Shown: piece after piece, positions 26,417 through 35,569 of the stretch
Layout: each line of letters opens with the position of its first letter
How positions within the stretch are numbered: position 1 is the first letter of the stretch
Assembly (NCBI GenBank): GCA_964551315.1
Contig: CAZKCM010000006.1
Location: forward strand, 1-64,000
Reading direction: 5' to 3'
Length of the DNA stretch: 64,000 bases
DNA from: Virgifigura sp964551315
GTDB taxonomy: Bacteria > Pseudomonadota > Alphaproteobacteria > Dongiales > Dongiaceae
The notes under the pieces: generated by a model
Databases searched by the model: none
What the model saw: the letters and a program-made list of their open reading frames with translations, nothing else
What the model was told of the DNA's origin: nothing
Position numbers and translations under genes: made by a program

Positions 26417-26450
26417 GCGCCCCCGTCCCGGGCTGCGGGAACGGGGGCGC
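26417..26450 (+). terminator. GC hairpin after the DUF445 gene
   Basis: GCGCCCCCGT (26417-26426) pairs perfectly with ACGGGGGCGC (26441-26450), with further partial pairing in the loop. It starts 6 bases after the stop codon. No T-run follows. Confidence 0.5.
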
Positions 26451-26525
26451 GAACCTGGGCGGCACGTTGGAGGGAGGTCCGCCCAAGACCCCGGCGTCCG
26501 GGGCGATCTCTGCGGCGCCCGGCCC

Positions 26526-27503
26526 CTAGTGATAGAGACCGGCCATACGGGCTCGCTGACGGACCAGGGCGAGGACCGTATCGATCGTCGGGGTTTCGAC
26601 GCCGACCAGACGCCCCAGCTCCTGCACCACGCTGACGAGCGCATCGATCTCCATCGGACGACCGCGCTCGAGGTCCTGCAGCATCGAGGTCTTGTGTGCC
26701 CCGACCCGGCCGGCGCCATCGATCCGGCGCTCGACGTCGACGCGGAAGCGGACTCCGATCTTTTCTGCGATCTCCTGCGCTTCGAGCATCATCGCCTTGG
26801 CGACGGCCCGGGTTTCCGGGTCGCTGGTGATGACGTCGAGGGTCGCATGGGTGAGGGCGCTGATCGGGTTGAAGCAGAGATTGCCCCAAAGCTTCAGCCA
26901 GATCTCGTCGCGGATCCGGTCGAGCACCGGCGCCTTGAGCCCGGCGGCCGTGAGGAACTCGCTCAGCCGCTTGACTCGCTCGGTTTCCTCGCCGCTTGGC
27001 TCGCCGAGCGGGAACTTGTCGCCGTAGACGTGCTTGATAACGCCCGGCTCCACGACCTCGGTCGCCGGATAGACGATGCAGCCGATCGCGCGCTCGGGAC
27101 CGAGAACGTCCCACTGCTTGCCGCCGCGATCCACCGTTTCCAGCCGCTGGCCCTCCCAGGCGCCGCCATGGCGATAGAAGTACCAGTAGGGGATACCGTT
27201 ATAGGCCGTGACCACGGCCGTGTCGTTGCCGAGCAGTGGCCGCATCGATTCGACCGCACCGGGCACCGAATGCGCCTTGAGGGTGACGAAGACGTAGTCC
27301 TGCGGGCCGAGATCGGACGGCGTGTCGGTGCAGATCGGGTGTACGACCTGCTCCTCGCCGTCCTTCAGCAGCTTCAGGCCGTTGGCCTTCATGGCTGCCA
27401 GGTGGGCGCCGCGGGCCACGAGGCTGACCTCGGCTCCCGCCTGTGCCAGCGGAACCGCGAGGTACCCGCCGGTCGCGCCGGCGCCAAAGATGCATATCTT
27501 CAA
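26526..27503 (-). CDS. panE: 2-dehydropantoate 2-reductase (ketopantoate reductase)
   Basis: NADPH-dependent reductase of about 325 aa; PanE makes pantoate for CoA synthesis. The Rossmann motif GAGATGGYLA is at residues 7-16. A conserved Lys is in VTLKAHSV and another in EIWLKLWGNLCFNP, and the C-terminal helical domain has MLQDLERGRPMEIDAL. The best start is TTG at 27503 with AGGGGG upstream; a longer in-frame ORF lacks family character. It lies downstream of the acyl-CoA synthetase gene and may be co-transcribed, which would link it to a CoA-hungry pathway. Many PanE homologues in catabolic clusters reduce other 2-oxo acids, so that is an alternative. Confidence 0.85.
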   Translation of the reverse strand: MKICIFGAGATGGYLAVPLAQAGAEVSLVARGAHLAAMKANGLKLLKDGEEQVVHPICTDTPSDLGPQDYVFVTLKAHSVPGAVESMRPLLGNDTAVVTAYNGIPYWYFYRHGGAWEGQRLETVDRGGKQWDVLGPERAIGCIVYPATEVVEPGVIKHVYGDKFPLGEPSGEETERVKRLSEFLTAAGLKAPVLDRIRDEIWLKLWGNLCFNPISALTHATLDVITSDPETRAVAKAMMLEAQEIAEKIGVRFRVDVERRIDGAGRVGAHKTSMLQDLERGRPMEIDALVSVVQELGRLVGVETPTIDTVLALVRQRARMAGLYH

Positions 27504-27716
27504 GAGGGCAGCCCCCTTATCGTTAACGAGAACGTCTCCCCGTCGGGCTGCCGGCCCGTAAGCCCGCCCGTCTTCGCACTCGATCTTGCCAGTGTAGGTA
27601 CCGCGGCCGCCGGTGCCATGTGACCCGATGCCGCAGCGTACCCCCCACTGCGCCGGGGGGGCGTGTGATCGCCGATCCGAGGCAGATCCGACGAGCCTGC
27701 GGTCGATGAGCAGGGT

Positions 27717-27758
27717 GGGAGCGACCCCGTGTGGGGCACGAACACGGGGACCGCTCCC
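27717..27758. repeat. Long imperfect inverted repeat between acyl-CoA synthetase and panE genes
   Basis: Arms 27717-27732 (GGGAGCGACCCCGTGT) and 27742-27758 pair with one small interruption around a 9-base loop. A second hairpin of CCCCCC / GGGGGG lies at 27641-27660. Both sit in the 336-base gap 27504-27839, which holds no gene. On the leftward transcript they would fold just after the acyl-CoA synthetase stop and may terminate or attenuate transcription into panE. Confidence 0.5.
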
Positions 27759-27839
27759 GGTGCTCCCGGATGGCTGGAGCTGTCCGGCCATCCGGGGAAC
27801 AGGGGGAGGGGCGAGACTCCTTTGGAAGGCCTTCCGCGG

Positions 27840-29969
27840 CTAGAGGAGGCCGGCGGCGCGGGCCCAGCGATACTTCGCCCCGAGCACGGCCACCGGCAGC
27901 TCGGTCGTGTAGGGATAGGCGACGACGCCGCGCTCGTAGAGATAGTCCGAGGCCCGTTCGACCTCGACGTCGCCGACCAGCGAGGCGACGATCGGCTTGT
28001 CGATGCCCTTGGCGCGGCATTCCTCGACGACCTCGCCGACGAGCTCGGCAAACACCATGGGCGGCGTGATGATCGTGTGCCAATAGCCGAGGATGAGGGC
28101 ATGGACCCGGTCGTCCTCCAGGCCCAGGCGGATCGTGTTCTTGTAGGTTGTCGGCGGCTCGCCGCCGGTGATGTCCACCGGGTTCCCGGAGGCCCCGAAC
28201 GGCGGGATGAACTTGCGGAACGCCGCGTCCAGGTCCTCCGGCATGGTCATCAGCCGCAGGTCGTTGTCGACGCAGGCATCGGACAGAAGCACGCCGGAAC
28301 CGCCGGCGCCGGTGATGATCACGACGTTCTCGCCCTTCGGGGCGGGCAGGACGGGAACGCCGCGGGCGAACTGCAGCATGTCGTTGAGGCTTCGCGCCCG
28401 GATCACGCCGCTCTGCCGCAGGACGTCGTCATAGATCTTGTCGTTGCCGGCGAGGGCCCCCGTGTGCGAGGCCGCGGCGCGCGCGCCGAGGGCGGTGCGG
28501 CCGGCCTTCAGCACGATGATCGGCTTCTTCTTCGAGACCCGCCGCGCGACCTCGGCGAAGGCGCGGCCGTCCTTCAGATCCTCGAGATGCATGGCGACGG
28601 CTTGGGTGTTGTCGTCCTGCTCGAAGAAGGCGAGGAGGTCGTCCTCGTCGATATCGGACTTGTTGCCGAGGCCGACGATCGCCGAAACGCCCATCCGGGT
28701 CGATCGGCTGAAGCCGATGATCGACATGCCGACCCCGCCGCTCTGGGACGAGAGGGCGACCTTGCCCTGGACGTCATACGGGGTGCAGAAGGTGGCGCAG
28801 AGGTTCTTCGGCGTGTAGTAGAAGCCGTAGATGTTCGGTCCCATGACGCGGATGTTGTATTTCCGCGCGACCTCGATCATCTCCTGCTGCAGTTCGACGT
28901 TGCCCGTCTCCGCGAAGCCGGAGGGGATCATCACCGCACCCGGGATTCCCTTCTCGCCGACCTCGGCCAGCGCCGCGGGCACGAACTTCGCCGGAACGGC
29001 GAAGATCGCGACGTCGATCTCGCCGGGCACGTCCTTGACGCTCCGGTAGGCTTTCCGGCCGAGGATCTCGTCGGCCTTGGGGTTGATCGGGTAGATCGCC
29101 CCCTGATAGCCGCCGTTGATCAGATTCTTCATCACCGAATTGCCGATCTTCCCGTCTTCGGCGGAGGCGCCGATCACGGCGACGGAGTCCGGCCTCATGA
29201 TCCGGTTCATCGCCTTCAGGATCTCATCGCGCGAGGGCCGGAAGACCGGCTTCTTCGACTCGAAGTCGACGACGATGCGGACGTCGGCCGCCGTCGCGCC
29301 GTCGGGCGTCGCGAAGACCGGATTGAGGTCCATCTCGGCGATTTCGGGGAAGTCGTCGACGAGGCGGGACACATTCTCGATGATGGCGGCGATGGCGTCT
29401 CGATCGACCGGCTTGGCGCCGCGGACGCCGCGAAGGATCTCCGCGGCGGCGATGCCGTCGATCATCGACAGGGCGTCCTCGCGGGACGCCGGGGCGAGGC
29501 GGAAGGTGATGTCCTTCAGCACCTCGACCAGCACACCGCCGAGGCCGAAGGCGACGAGCTTTCCGAAGCTCGGATCGGTGACCGCGCCGACGATGACCTC
29601 CTGCCCCGCGGACAGCATCTGCTGGACCTGGACTCCGTCGATGTCCGCCTGCGGTTCATAGGCGCGCGCATTCTTGATGATGGTCTCGTAGCCGTGCTCG
29701 ACCTCCTCGGCGCTCTTGACGCCGACGAGGACGCCCCCGGCCTCGGTCTTGTGGAGGATGTCCTTTGAGACGATCTTCAGAACGACCGGGAACCCGATCT
29801 CCCTGGCCAGGCGCACGGCATCCTGAGCCGAGGTGGCCAGCCCTTCCCGCGGCACCGGAATGCCGTAGGCGTCGCAAACGCGTTTGCTTTCCGGTGCGCT
29901 GAGCGACCGTCGGCCGGAATGCTTGACCTCGTCCAACACCGCGCGGACAGTTTCCTTATCGTGGGCCAT
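27840..29969 (-). CDS. ADP-forming acyl-CoA synthetase, fused beta-alpha
   Basis: A 709-aa NDP-forming acid:CoA ligase. The N-terminal part (about 1-225) is an ATP-grasp domain (GFPVVLKIVSKDILHKTEAGG, given here in the order found). It is followed by a CoA-binding Rossmann domain (VAVIGASAEDGKIGN near 260) and two succinyl-CoA-ligase-like domains with SQSGGVGMS and the phospho-His region SHTGALAG. ATP-grasp comes first, unlike many bacterial homologues that start with the CoA-binding domain. ATG 29969 follows GGGAGG; an in-frame ATG 7 codons upstream is rejected. It lies behind frc and the ThDP enzyme, so its acid is probably the pathway substrate (oxalate, a 2-hydroxy acid or a product acid); inference. 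Confidence 0.88.
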   Translation of the reverse strand: MAHDKETVRAVLDEVKHSGRRSLSAPESKRVCDAYGIPVPREGLATSAQDAVRLAREIGFPVVLKIVSKDILHKTEAGGVLVGVKSAEEVEHGYETIIKNARAYEPQADIDGVQVQQMLSAGQEVIVGAVTDPSFGKLVAFGLGGVLVEVLKDITFRLAPASREDALSMIDGIAAAEILRGVRGAKPVDRDAIAAIIENVSRLVDDFPEIAEMDLNPVFATPDGATAADVRIVVDFESKKPVFRPSRDEILKAMNRIMRPDSVAVIGASAEDGKIGNSVMKNLINGGYQGAIYPINPKADEILGRKAYRSVKDVPGEIDVAIFAVPAKFVPAALAEVGEKGIPGAVMIPSGFAETGNVELQQEMIEVARKYNIRVMGPNIYGFYYTPKNLCATFCTPYDVQGKVALSSQSGGVGMSIIGFSRSTRMGVSAIVGLGNKSDIDEDDLLAFFEQDDNTQAVAMHLEDLKDGRAFAEVARRVSKKKPIIVLKAGRTALGARAAASHTGALAGNDKIYDDVLRQSGVIRARSLNDMLQFARGVPVLPAPKGENVVIITGAGGSGVLLSDACVDNDLRLMTMPEDLDAAFRKFIPPFGASGNPVDITGGEPPTTYKNTIRLGLEDDRVHALILGYWHTIITPPMVFAELVGEVVEECRAKGIDKPIVASLVGDVEVERASDYLYERGVVAYPYTTELPVAVLGAKYRWARAAGLL

Positions 29970-30050
29970 CGGCGCCTCCCGTTGATGCATCTCGGTGACG
30001 CGGGGCCGTAGGAGTGCCTCCGTGCGGAACCCCGGCGGGTGTGGTCAGAT

Positions 30051-30072
30051 GGGCAGCCCCGCAGGGCTGCCC
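30051..30072 (-). terminator. Intercistronic hairpin between frc and the acyl-CoA synthetase gene
   Basis: A perfect 9-bp stem GGGCAGCCC-CGCA-GGGCTGCCC lies in the 124-base gap after the frc stop. There is no T-run; attenuation or mRNA stabilisation is more likely than full termination. Confidence 0.45.
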
Positions 30073-30093
30073 CGTCGAAGTGTTCGGATGAAC

Positions 30094-31323
30094 TCAGATT
30101 GCTCCTTCGGCGCGGGCGGTCTGGATGTCGTCATCGCCGAAGCCGAGTTCCTTCATGATCATTTCCGTGTGCTCGCCGAGCAGCGGCGAACTCTTTACCT
30201 CGACATGGTTGTCGGAGAGGCGAATCGGGTTGGCCACCGTCTTGAACGTGCCCCGCGTGGGGTGCTTCACCTCGACGATGGCGCCGCGCTCGGCCAGCGA
30301 TCGATCCTCGATCAGATCCTTCATGTCGAGGATCGGGCCGCAGGGCACGTCCACCTCGTTGAGCATCTTCATGACCTCGAACTTCGTGTACTTCTGCGTC
30401 CAGCTCTCGATGATCGCGAAGCACTCGTCGAGGCGCGAGAGGCGCGCCTTCGGCGTCGCGTAATCGGGATGCTCGATCAGCTCTTCCCGACCGACCAGCC
30501 GCATCAGCGGTGCCCAGCCCTGCGGCTGGATGATCACGTAGACGTAGTCGTTGGGTCCGCCCGGCTTGCAGCGTAGGGCGCTGCCCGGCTGACCGCCACC
30601 CGAAGCGTTGCCCGACCGGGGCACGGCCGCTCCGAACTCCTTGTTCGGGTATTCGCGCAAGGGGCCGTGGGCGAGGCGCTGCTGGTCGCGCAGCTTGACA
30701 CGGCAGAGGTTGAGCACGGCGTCCTGCATCGCCACCTCGACCCGCTGACCGCGGCCCGTCTTCTCCCTCTGGAAGAGCGCCGCCAGGATGCCGGCGACGC
30801 AGTGCATGCCGGTCCCGGAATCGCCGATCTGGGCGCCCGTGACGAGGGGCGGACCATCCTCGAAGCCGGTCGTGCTCGCGGCACCGCCCATGCACTGCGC
30901 GACGTTCTCATAGGCTTTGCAATTGGCGTAGGGGCCGGGGCCGAAGCCTTTGATCGAGGCGTAGATCATCCGGGGATTGAGCTCGTGGATGACCTCCCAG
31001 CTGAAGCCTTGGCGGGCGAGCGCGCCGGGCGCGAAGTTCTCGACCAGAACATCGCAGGTCTTGACCAGCCGCTTGAAGATCTCCTTGCCCTTCTCGGTCT
31101 TGGTATTGATGGTGATGCTGCGCTTGTTGCAGTTCAGCATCGTGAAATAAAGGCTGTCCACGTCGGGCAGGTCACGCAGCTGTTCGCGCGTGATGTCGCC
31201 GCGACCCGGTAGCTCGACCTTGATGACGTCGGCGCCGAACCAGGCCAAGATCTGAGTGGCGGAGGGACCGGACTGGACGTGCGTCATGTCCAGGATACGG
31301 ATTCCGTCAAGAGCTTTTCCCAT
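30094..31323 (-). CDS. frc: Formyl-CoA:oxalate CoA-transferase homologue (class III CoA-transferase)
   Basis: A 409-aa class III CoA-transferase. N-terminal MTHVQSGPSATQILAWFGAD, the block ITREQLRDLPD, and SLYFTMLNCNKRSI follow E. coli YfdW closely as I recall it, including Gln where the Oxalobacter enzyme has Trp48. The catalytic Asp is in QIGDSGTGMH (near residue 168), and the flexible glycine loop is ASGGGQPG. It moves CoA between formyl-CoA and an acid, classically oxalate. ATG 31323 has GGAAG 8 bases upstream; two in-frame ATGs just before are less likely. It lies 76 bases after the ThDP-enzyme gene, in the same operon. Confidence 0.88.
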   Translation of the reverse strand: MGKALDGIRILDMTHVQSGPSATQILAWFGADVIKVELPGRGDITREQLRDLPDVDSLYFTMLNCNKRSITINTKTEKGKEIFKRLVKTCDVLVENFAPGALARQGFSWEVIHELNPRMIYASIKGFGPGPYANCKAYENVAQCMGGAASTTGFEDGPPLVTGAQIGDSGTGMHCVAGILAALFQREKTGRGQRVEVAMQDAVLNLCRVKLRDQQRLAHGPLREYPNKEFGAAVPRSGNASGGGQPGSALRCKPGGPNDYVYVIIQPQGWAPLMRLVGREELIEHPDYATPKARLSRLDECFAIIESWTQKYTKFEVMKMLNEVDVPCGPILDMKDLIEDRSLAERGAIVEVKHPTRGTFKTVANPIRLSDNHVEVKSSPLLGEHTEMIMKELGFGDDDIQTARAEGAI

Positions 31324-31399
31324 GGTCATCTTCCACAAGTGAGACGAAGGTCGGAGGCGGGGGAGGGGCGCCGGACGCCCCGTCCCCCGTCGCGGCGAG

Positions 31400-33118
31400 T
31401 TACTTGTACATCGTCTGGTTCATCGTGCCCGGCGCGTATACGTTCGGGTCCACCCAGATGTTGATCAGCGCCGGCTTGCCCGACTTCACCGCCTCACGGC
31501 CCCGCTCCAGGGCGGGACGGATCTGATCGGGCTCGTAAACCTCCTCGCCATAGCCGCCCAGCATCTCCGCGAACTTGCTGTAGGGAACGTCGCCAAGCTT
31601 GTTGCCGACGTCGCCCCGGTTCGCGCCGTACTTCGCGATCTGCCCGTAGCGGATCTGGTTCATCGCCGAATTGTTGCCGATGACGCCGAGGAACGGCAGG
31701 TTGAACCGCACGCAGGTCTCGAAGTCCCAGCCGGTGAGCGAGAAGGCGCCGTCGCCGAAGTAGCAGAGCACTTCCTTCTCCGGATGGACGTACTTGGCCG
31801 CCATGGCGAATGGCACGCCGACGCCCAGCGTGCCGAGCGGCCCCGGATCCATCCAGTGGCCGGGCTGGCGCGGCTGGACCGCCTGGGCGGTGATCGTCAC
31901 CACGTCGCCGCCGTCGCCGATATAGATCGTGTCCTCGGTGAGGAACTCGTTGATCTCCCAGGCAACCCGGTAGGGGTTGATCGGCTTGGAGTTGGAATGG
32001 AACATGGCCGCGAGCTTCTCCCCGCCCGCCTTCTCGCCGGCGCGCAGCTCCTCGAGCCAGGCCTCGCGCTTCTTGGCGCCGTTGTCGGTCCGCCCGGTGG
32101 CGGCGTCGGTCACCGCCTTGAGGATTCGGCCGACATCGCCCACGATGCCGAGGGAGATGTCGCGGTTCTTGCCGACCGTCCGATAGTCGAGGTCGATCTG
32201 CACCACGGTCGCGCTGCTGCTGAGGCGCTTGCCGTATCCCATGCGGAAGTCGAACGGCGTGCCGACGATGACGATCACGTCCGCCTTGTCGAAGGCGTAG
32301 CGCCGCGTCCGGTTGAAGTGGTGCGGATCGCCCGGCGGCAGGGTGCCGCGCCCAGCCCCGTTCATGTAGGCGGGGATGTTGAGCGTGCGCACGAACTCGC
32401 GCGCCGCGTCGCTAGCCCGGCAGGTCCAGACCTGCGTGCCGAGCAGGACGCAGGGCCGCTCCGACTTCACCAGGATGTCGGCAAGGCGCTGGATGTCATC
32501 CGGGTCGCCGAGCGAGCGGGTCGAGGCCCGGTACTGGCCGGCGGCCGGGATGCGCGCCTTCTTCAGGTCGACCTGAGCGTCCAGGACGTCGCGCGGAATC
32601 TCGAGGAAGGAGGGGCCAGGGGCGCCGTTGAAGCATTCGCGGAAGGCCATGCTCACCATGTCCGCGATCCGCTCCGTGTGCGGGACGGTCGCGGCGAACT
32701 TGGTGATTGGCTGCATCATGTCGACATGGGGCAGGTCCTGGAGCGAGCCCATCTTGTGCTGGCTCAGCGCGCCCTGGCCGCCGATCAGGAGGAAGGGGCT
32801 CTCCGCCCGGAAGGCGTTGGCGACGCCGGTGATGGCGTCGGTCGTTCCCGGGCCCGCCGTGACGACGGCGCAGCCGGGCTTCCCGGTCATCCGGGCGTAG
32901 CCGTCCGCGGCGTGGGCCGCGACCTGCTCGTGGCGCACATCGATGATCTTGATGCCTTCGTCGATGCAGCCGTCATAGATGTCGATGATGTGACCGCCGC
33001 AAAGCGTGAAGATGACGTCGATACCCTCGTTCTTCAGGGCCTTGGCGACGAGATGGCCGCCTGAGATCTTCTCCGTCGAAAGTTCCGTTGCTTCCATTCT
33101 CGTTGCCGCTTCCGCCAT
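31400..33118 (-). CDS. ThDP-dependent enzyme: 2-hydroxyacyl-CoA lyase or oxalyl-CoA decarboxylase-like
   Basis: A 572-aa thiamine-diphosphate enzyme with the three-domain layout of the acetolactate synthase group. The activating Glu is in VRHEQVAAHAADGYAR (near residue 63) and the ThDP motif is GDGAFSLTGWDFE...GNN in the last third. Beside frc, oxalyl-CoA decarboxylase would be expected. But the Oxc active-site Tyr-Glu (GDYEE) is replaced by MGSLQDLPHVD, which is closer to the corresponding MGAFQEFPQVE of human HACL1 as recalled. The C-terminus ends GTMNQTMYK. Either way the product would be formyl-CoA. GGAGG precedes the ATG, and the gene lies 51 bases after the regulator gene. Confidence 0.8.
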   Translation of the reverse strand: MAEAATRMEATELSTEKISGGHLVAKALKNEGIDVIFTLCGGHIIDIYDGCIDEGIKIIDVRHEQVAAHAADGYARMTGKPGCAVVTAGPGTTDAITGVANAFRAESPFLLIGGQGALSQHKMGSLQDLPHVDMMQPITKFAATVPHTERIADMVSMAFRECFNGAPGPSFLEIPRDVLDAQVDLKKARIPAAGQYRASTRSLGDPDDIQRLADILVKSERPCVLLGTQVWTCRASDAAREFVRTLNIPAYMNGAGRGTLPPGDPHHFNRTRRYAFDKADVIVIVGTPFDFRMGYGKRLSSSATVVQIDLDYRTVGKNRDISLGIVGDVGRILKAVTDAATGRTDNGAKKREAWLEELRAGEKAGGEKLAAMFHSNSKPINPYRVAWEINEFLTEDTIYIGDGGDVVTITAQAVQPRQPGHWMDPGPLGTLGVGVPFAMAAKYVHPEKEVLCYFGDGAFSLTGWDFETCVRFNLPFLGVIGNNSAMNQIRYGQIAKYGANRGDVGNKLGDVPYSKFAEMLGGYGEEVYEPDQIRPALERGREAVKSGKPALINIWVDPNVYAPGTMNQTMYK

Positions 33119-33169
33119 GATTTCCTCCGTCAGGCAGGCAGGGTTGGGGACGGGGCCTGTGGACAGGCC

Positions 33170-33853
33170 TCAGTCCAGGTCGTGAATGTGCGTCCTGACG
33201 TGCTCCGCCAGGTCCAGCGCATGCTGGCGCACGAGCCGTTCGGCGAGCTCGGTGTCCCGCGCCTCCAACGCCTCGATGATGTGCATGTGATCCTTGATCG
33301 AGCGCTTTGCCCGATCGTTCTCCGCGATCGTCTTCATCCGGATCGCGCGCATGTGAATGAACAGGTTCTGGGCAAGCTGGTGCAGCAGCTTGCAGCGGCT
33401 CATCTTCAGGATGGCTTGGTGAAAGGCGACGTTCGCCTCGGAATATTCGTCGATCTTGGCCTCGACCTGGTCATCCTGGAAGGTGGCGAACATCGCCCGT
33501 AGGCTTGCGATCTCCTCGTCGCTGGCGTGCAGGGTGATGAGCCGCGCCGCCATGCTTTCGAGCGCCGCCCAGACCGTGATCATCTCGAGGATCTCGGCCT
33601 TCGTCTTGCGGACGACGAACACACCCTTGCGCGGTGCAGTACGGACGAAGCCTTCCTGCTCCAACCGCGCAATCGCCTCCCGGATGGGAGTCCGGCTGAC
33701 CCCGAGGATGGCCGAGAGCTGCCGCTCGTCGAGCCGCGGCTCCTCGCGGTTGTCGTAAATGTTCATCGACGTGATCGCCTGCTTCAGGCGCTCGTAGATC
33801 TTGTCTTTCAGGACGTAGTTCACGTCCAGGGGTTCTACGGCAAGTTTGGTCAT
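33170..33853 (-). CDS. GntR-family transcriptional regulator, FadR/FCD subfamily
   Basis: A 227-aa DNA-binding regulator. A winged helix domain (about 12-80) contains LDERQLSAILGVSRTPIREA and RLEQEGFV, and the FCD ligand-binding domain follows (about 95-225) with conserved His and Asp in EANVAFHQAIL, DHMHIIEAL and RLVRQHALD that bind metal in this family. ATG 33853 with GGAGG 4 bases upstream is preferred over GTG 33856. It heads the leftward operon with the ThDP enzyme and frc. A palindrome 74 bp upstream recurs twice in front of the transport and ligase operons, making it the likely operator set. The ligand is probably the pathway acid or a CoA ester. Confidence 0.9.
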   Translation of the reverse strand: MTKLAVEPLDVNYVLKDKIYERLKQAITSMNIYDNREEPRLDERQLSAILGVSRTPIREAIARLEQEGFVRTAPRKGVFVVRKTKAEILEMITVWAALESMAARLITLHASDEEIASLRAMFATFQDDQVEAKIDEYSEANVAFHQAILKMSRCKLLHQLAQNLFIHMRAIRMKTIAENDRAKRSIKDHMHIIEALEARDTELAERLVRQHALDLAEHVRTHIHDLD

Positions 33854-33926
33854 CACGCCTCCACGCCTTCGCCGTTTGAGCCGGCCTTACACGGATCCGG
33901 GGCCAACGCGGCGAACCGCTCTGGGG

Positions 33927-33947
33927 TCTGGTATACAATATGCCAGA
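33927..33947. promoter_or_regulatory. Operator-like palindrome, site 1 (GntR regulon)
   Basis: TCTGGTATA-CAA-TATGCCAGA, a 21-bp palindrome with one mismatch pair, 74 bp upstream of the gntR start. Two related sites lie at 37501 and 37692. The form (TGGTAT...ATGCCA) is typical of FCD GntR operators. Confidence 0.75.
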
Positions 33948-34003
33948 GCGTGCCGCAAGCCCCTCCCTTACCCCGGTCCGGGGCGCTCGGCGCTTGAGCG
34001 AAC

Positions 34004-34030
34004 GGGCGGCGGCGGGCCGAACCGCCGCCC
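34004..34030 (-). terminator. Hairpin after tctA
   Basis: GGGCGGCGG and CCGCCGCCC form a perfect 9-bp stem with a 9-base loop, 13 bases past the leftward tctA stop. A second stem (GCCGGCC / GGCCGGC) has the stop codon in its loop. No T-run is seen. Confidence 0.45.
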
Positions 34031-34042
34031 TGCTCGCCGGCC

Positions 34043-35569
34043 CTATTCGGCCGGCGCCCCCTCCTGCTGCGCCTGCCGCCGCTTCCGCATCCAGGTCTGG
34101 GCAAGCGGATAGACGAAGAGCAGCAGCGCCGCGAGCATGAACGAGCCCGAGAGCGGGCGCGTAAAGAAGTCGCCGATGTCGCCCTGCGAGGTGATCATGG
34201 CTTGCCGGAAGGTCTTCTCGGCAATCGGCCCGAGCACGATCGCAAGCACCGCCGGCGCCATCGGGTAGTCCAGCTTGCGCAGGAGGTACGCCCCGACGCC
34301 GAAGAGGAACATCAGCCAGACATCGTGCATGACCTGCGTCGGCGCGTATCCGCCGACGACGCAGAGCATGAAGATGATCGGCGCCAGAATGGTGAACGGC
34401 ATGCGCAGCACCCAGACGAAGAGCGGGATGCAGCCGAGCATCATCACCGCGGTGACCAGATTGGCCGTGTAGAGGCTGGAGATCAGGCCCCAGACGAAGT
34501 CGCGGTCGTTGATGAACAGCAGCGGGCCGGGCGTCAGGCCCCAGATGATCATGCCGCCGAGCAGGATGGCCGTGGTCGGCGAGCCGGGGATGCCGAGGGT
34601 CATCATCGGCAGCAGCGCGCCGGTGCTGGCGGCGTTGTTCGCGGCCTCCGGCGCCGCCACGCCGCGCACCTCGCCCTTGCCGAAATCCTCGGGGTTGCGG
34701 GCCATGGTCTTGGCGAAGCCATAGGCCATAAGCGAGGCGGGCGTGGCGCCGGCGGCCGGCAGCATGCCGACGAAATAGCCGAGGATGGAGCCCATCATCA
34801 TCGTGCCGACGGTTCTCTTCAGCCGGCGCAAACCTTCGAAGATGCGCTTTGCGTTGACCACCGCCTGGCTCATCTCGACCTTCCCCCTGCTGGTCTCGAT
34901 GGTCCAGAGGATCTCGCCGATGCCGTAGATGCCGATGGCCAGCACCAGGAAGCCGATCCCGGCATAGAAGCCCGGAAGGTCGAAGAAGATCATGCGCGGC
35001 ATGCCGACGACGGGGTCCAGCCCGACCGCGCTGAGCACCAGGCCGATGCAGATCGAGAAGATCGTCTTGGGAATGTCGTCGCCGCCCAGGCCGATGAAGG
35101 TGGCGAACGCCATCACCATCAGCGCGAAGGATTCGTGCGGGCCGAACTTCAGCGCGAACATGGCCAGCGGCGGCGCGAACAGCGTGAACAGGATGATGGA
35201 GACCGTTCCGCCGACGAACGATGCCACCCCGGCCGCGATCAGCGCCCGGTCCGCCAGGCCCTTCTGCGCCAGCGGCCGGCCGTCGAAGGTGGTCGCGACG
35301 GCCGTCGAGGCCCCCGGGATGCCGAGCATGATGGAGCTGATCGAGCCGCCATACATGGCCCCGTAATAGATGGCGGCGAGGAACATCATCGCCTCCGTCG
35401 GCGGCACCAGGAAGGTGACCGGCAGCAGAATGGCGACGCCGTTCACCGAACCCAGGCCCGGCAGCGCGCCGATGACCAGCCCCGCTGCGCAGCCGATCAC
35501 GATCATGGTCAGGGCCAGCGGTTGCAGCGAGACGGCGAACCCGTCGAGGAGAGCGGTAAAGATTTCCAT
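34043..35569 (-). CDS. tctA: Tripartite tricarboxylate transporter, large membrane subunit TctA
   Basis: A 508-aa inner-membrane protein with about 11-12 hydrophobic segments. TctA hallmarks are visible: GALPGLGSVNGVAILLP (near residue 35), YYGAMYGGSISSIMLGIPG (near 68) and the later repeat GILGYFVGMLPAAGATPAS. It is the channel of a secondary, solute-binding-protein-dependent uptake system for carboxylates. It is the last gene of the leftward tctCBA operon, with an unusually long 176-base gap after tctB that holds no gene. Context suggests import of oxalate, a hydroxy acid or a related carboxylate. Confidence 0.93.
   Translation of the reverse strand: MEIFTALLDGFAVSLQPLALTMIVIGCAAGLVIGALPGLGSVNGVAILLPVTFLVPPTEAMMFLAAIYYGAMYGGSISSIMLGIPGASTAVATTFDGRPLAQKGLADRALIAAGVASFVGGTVSIILFTLFAPPLAMFALKFGPHESFALMVMAFATFIGLGGDDIPKTIFSICIGLVLSAVGLDPVVGMPRMIFFDLPGFYAGIGFLVLAIGIYGIGEILWTIETSRGKVEMSQAVVNAKRIFEGLRRLKRTVGTMMMGSILGYFVGMLPAAGATPASLMAYGFAKTMARNPEDFGKGEVRGVAAPEAANNAASTGALLPMMTLGIPGSPTTAILLGGMIIWGLTPGPLLFINDRDFVWGLISSLYTANLVTAVMMLGCIPLFVWVLRMPFTILAPIIFMLCVVGGYAPTQVMHDVWLMFLFGVGAYLLRKLDYPMAPAVLAIVLGPIAEKTFRQAMITSQGDIGDFFTRPLSGSFMLAALLLFVYPLAQTWMRKRRQAQQEGAPAE

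Noticed and set aside
31400..33118. Plain oxalyl-CoA decarboxylase (oxc) call
   Set aside because: The frc neighbour supports it, but the Tyr-Glu active-site pair of Oxc is absent, so the symbol was withheld.
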